Part shown: piece by piece, positions 33,765 to 35,299 of the stretch
How positions within the stretch are numbered: the stretch's first letter is position 1
Layout of the letters: every line of letters starts with the position of its first letter
NCBI GenBank assembly: GCA_947459875.1
Contig: CANHFG010000016.1
Location: forward strand, 1 to 35,299
DNA: 35,299 nt
DNA from: Ignavibacteria bacterium
GTDB lineage: Bacteria > Bacteroidota > Ignavibacteria > Kapaibacteriales > Kapaibacteriaceae
Direction of reading: 5' to 3'
The notes under the pieces: generated by a model
Database searches by the model: none
What the model was told of the DNA's origin: nothing
The model's input: only the letters and a program-made list of their open reading frames with translations
Position numbers and translations under genes: made by a program

Positions 33765-34736
33765 ATGCTTCTCTGTCTGCTTCTTGACCGCGCATCCGAT
33801 GCGGTTTTCGACACTCTGCTCGATGCGGTTCACGCCTGCACGCCGCTGATCTCCGTGCCTGTACGCGGACGCATCTTCTGCGGTCGTGACGACATGCGGG
33901 GTCTTCACGAGGTGGTGCGCACCTTCGGGTGCCGAGCTGCGATGGCCCCGCGGCGCAGCGACGCCCTCTTGCGTGCCTGTGCAAGCGTCGCGCCCGGCAG
34001 GATCGACGCCTTTGATCATGCCGATGATGTAGCAACCACCGTGCTGAGCATGATCCCCGAGCTGGGTCTGAGTGCAGACGATGTCGAGCGTCTTCGGCTG
34101 TTCGGACTCGATAGTATCGGACGGCTTCGTACGCTTCAGGAACGGCATCTGCAGTTACAGTTTGGAGCGCGCGCGGCCGCACTCTACAGAATGCTGCACG
34201 AGACGGAAACCACTCCGCTGCCGATGTATGTGCCGGCACCGCAGGTGATCGTGACCGAGCATTTCGACGATACCATCCGCGAGCCCGGCATCATTCTCGA
34301 CACAGCACAGCGCTGTACGGCGCGGGCTGCACTGCAGCTGGGCACGCGTCAGGCCTGGCGCATCGAGGTTGGTGTGCTCGACGTTGCAGAGCGTATCGTG
34401 CAGGTGCGAGTGCGCATCCTACGTCAGGGGGCAACGCTGCTGCGTACGCTCTGGGTGCACGTGCAGGCGCTATGTCGCGAGCTCCTGCATGCCGACCAAT
34501 ACTGGCGTGGCATCCGGCTTCGGATGGCCTCTCTGCGTCAGGCCGAGGGTCAGCAGATGGACCTCTTCGGCACCGAGATCAGCCGCACCGAGCTGCTCGA
34601 ACAGATGCGTCCGCGCTACGGCGGCGTACTCAAGCAGATCGAGATCCTTGATCCGTGGACGCTGATACCTGAGCGTCATGCCAGGATCGTGCCGATCAGG
34701 CCGGCCGAAGCGGCACAGGACGGAGATCAAGCATGA
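33765..34736 (+). CDS. Shortened ImuB-like Y-family polymerase homologue with beta-clamp motif
   Basis: The 323-residue product resembles the later half of ImuB, the inactive Y-family protein of mutasomes. After a first beta strand (MLLCLLLDR) it jumps to a helix and strand corresponding to the palm's second half (LLDAVHACTPLISV), then a thumb-like segment (DDVERLRLFGLDSIGRLRTL) and a little-finger-like domain. ImuB proteins are usually about 450-550 residues, so the fingers and most palm residues, including the catalytic acidic pair, appear missing. Residues 264-268 read QMDLF, close to the clamp-binding consensus QL(S/D)LF. It likely acts as a scaffold between the clamp and DnaE2. It overlaps the next gene as ATGA. 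I am moderately sure of the family because of context. Confidence 0.68.
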   Translation: MLLCLLLDRASDAVFDTLLDAVHACTPLISVPVRGRIFCGRDDMRGLHEVVRTFGCRAAMAPRRSDALLRACASVAPGRIDAFDHADDVATTVLSMIPELGLSADDVERLRLFGLDSIGRLRTLQERHLQLQFGARAAALYRMLHETETTPLPMYVPAPQVIVTEHFDDTIREPGIILDTAQRCTARAALQLGTRQAWRIEVGVLDVAERIVQVRVRILRQGATLLRTLWVHVQALCRELLHADQYWRGIRLRMASLRQAEGQQMDLFGTEISRTELLEQMRPRYGGVLKQIEILDPWTLIPERHARIVPIRPAEAAQDGDQA

Positions 34737-34969
34737 AGTTTCTGCTCGAACCGATCGATGTCGCCCAGCGCAATGGCCTGCCGACGATCATCTGCTGGCG
34801 AGGGGGCGCGTATGACGTCGAGCAGGTGCTCGATCGCTGGTCGGCCCGTGGCCCGTGGTGGGGCAGCGACGAGCAGCGGCGGTATCTGCTGCTGATCACC
34901 ACCAGCGGTGTGATGGAGATCTTCCACAGCAGCATCAGCGGCTGGATGCTCTCACGCATCTTCGATTAA
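34733..34969 (+). CDS. Small DUF6504-like protein of mutasome operons
   Basis: The 78-residue product (MKFLLEPIDVAQRNGLPTII, WRGGAYDVEQVLDRWSARGP, WWGSDEQRRYLLLITTSGVM and a WMLSRIFD end) follows the pattern of DUF6504 proteins, which lie between imuB and dnaE2 in other bacteria: a basic W-x-G start, V-x-x-V-L-D-x-W, WW and a W-x-L-x-R-x-x-D end. Its function is unknown to me. Its start overlaps the ImuB-like stop by four bases, and dnaE2 begins 6 bases after its stop, so expression is coupled. The family assignment is by pattern memory and should be checked. Confidence 0.65.
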   Translation: MKFLLEPIDVAQRNGLPTIICWRGGAYDVEQVLDRWSARGPWWGSDEQRRYLLLITTSGVMEIFHSSISGWMLSRIFD

Positions 34970-34975
34970 CGGCAC

Positions 34976-35299
34976 ATGTTCGGTTCCCTGCATACACGGT
35001 CACATTTCTCGTTTCTCGACGCGGGCTCATGCGTCGAGCAGCTTGTCGAAGTTGCCCATGCGCTGGGTCACGATGCACTGGCCATAACGGATCTGCACGG
35101 CGTCTACGCTGCCGTACGGCACCAGCGTGCATGCCGCCGCGTCGGCATCAAACCGCTTACAGGCATGGACCTGCAACTGCTCATGCCTGATGCATCTGTG
35201 CTGGATCTGAGCCTGCTGGCACGCAATGCCGAAGGCTACCGCAAGATCTGTCGCCTCAGCAGTCATATCCACGAATGCGGCATCATCGCACTAGAGCAC
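34976..35299 (+). CDS. dnaE2: Error-prone DNA polymerase III alpha subunit (DnaE2), 3'-truncated by window end
   Basis: The frame from the ATG at 34976 is open to the last base (108 codons). It encodes the start of a PHP domain: SLHTRSHFSFLDAGSCVEQL, VEVAHALGHDALAITDLHGV, ACRRVGIKPLTGMDLQLL, as in C-family polymerases. Two PHP metal-site motifs deviate: LH-T-R-SHFSFL has Arg where His is usual, and TDLHG replaces TDHDG, so the PHP metal site may be impaired. The position after ImuB-like and DUF6504-like genes and behind an S24-regulated promoter identifies it as DnaE2 rather than the replicative DnaE. It performs mutagenic translesion synthesis after DNA damage. Confidence 0.82.
   Translation, partial: MFGSLHTRSHFSFLDAGSCVEQLVEVAHALGHDALAITDLHGVYAAVRHQRACRRVGIKPLTGMDLQLLMPDASVLDLSLLARNAEGYRKICRLSSHIHECGIIALEH

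Noticed and set aside
1-35299. CRISPR arrays, rRNA genes, prophage or complete insertion sequences
   Set aside because: No regularly spaced direct repeats, rRNA sequence, phage structural genes or intact transposase were seen; only the IS66 fragment is present.

Overview
The window looks like chromosomal DNA from a moderately GC-rich, Gram-negative member of the Bacteroidota/Chlorobi/Kapabacteria assemblage; this is inferred from gene content, not from a database search. Four signals point there: a very large C25-peptidase/PorU-like protein and type IX secretion (T9SS) C-terminal sorting domains; repeated TAnnTTTG/TAnnTTCG promoter -7 elements; a tRNA gene with no encoded CCA; and L-lysine 6-transaminase together with hpnC/hpnD. 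Almost all of the DNA is coding.

Layout. 1-3.5 kb (+): 3' end of a TolC-like efflux gene, etfB-etfA, and a bifunctional-nuclease/UVR protein. 3.5-3.7 kb: a CAU-anticodon tRNA with its own promoter and terminator. 3.85-7.0 kb (+): an accessory pair, a secreted protein with 29 cysteines whose 3' end overlaps a T9SS-sorted protein with Asp-box repeats. 7.0-7.4 kb: debris, consisting of a decayed IS66 transposase tail (+) and a frameshifted T9SS sorting domain (-). 7.4-11.6 kb (-): a tightly overlapping operon of acyl-CoA synthetase, nitroreductase, type III polyketide synthase and isoprenylcysteine-methyltransferase-like protein, preceded on the same strand by a TonB-receptor-like outer-membrane barrel. 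13.5-23.3 kb (-): gyrA, the giant PorU-like C25 protease and an unrecognised four-helix membrane protein.

23.4-27.7 kb: lysine 6-transaminase (+), an NrnA-type DHH phosphoesterase (-), a kinase-less PASTA protein (+), and an overlapping Rieske/metallo-beta-lactamase pair (-). 27.8-32.3 kb (+): a PpiD/SurA-like prolyl isomerase, hpnC and hpnD (squalene branch), and a lone nuoE. 32.3-35.3 kb: an apparent DNA-damage module. It holds an AlkB-like dioxygenase (-) diverging from an XRE-HTH/UmuD-like self-cleaving regulator (+), then an operon of a strongly shortened ImuB-like protein with a clamp-binding motif, a DUF6504-like small protein and the start of a DnaE2-type polymerase that runs off the end.

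Two systems stand out. One is the type III PKS operon, whose gene order suggests a fatty-acyl-primed, reduced and methylated polyketide lipid. The other is the mutasome-like operon, which carries a perfect 21-bp palindrome four bases before its first start codon; the 10-bp core of that palindrome is repeated between alkB and the regulator gene. A third pattern is that several genes have a promoter -7 element only 4-7 bases before the start codon and no Shine-Dalgarno sequence, suggesting leaderless transcripts.
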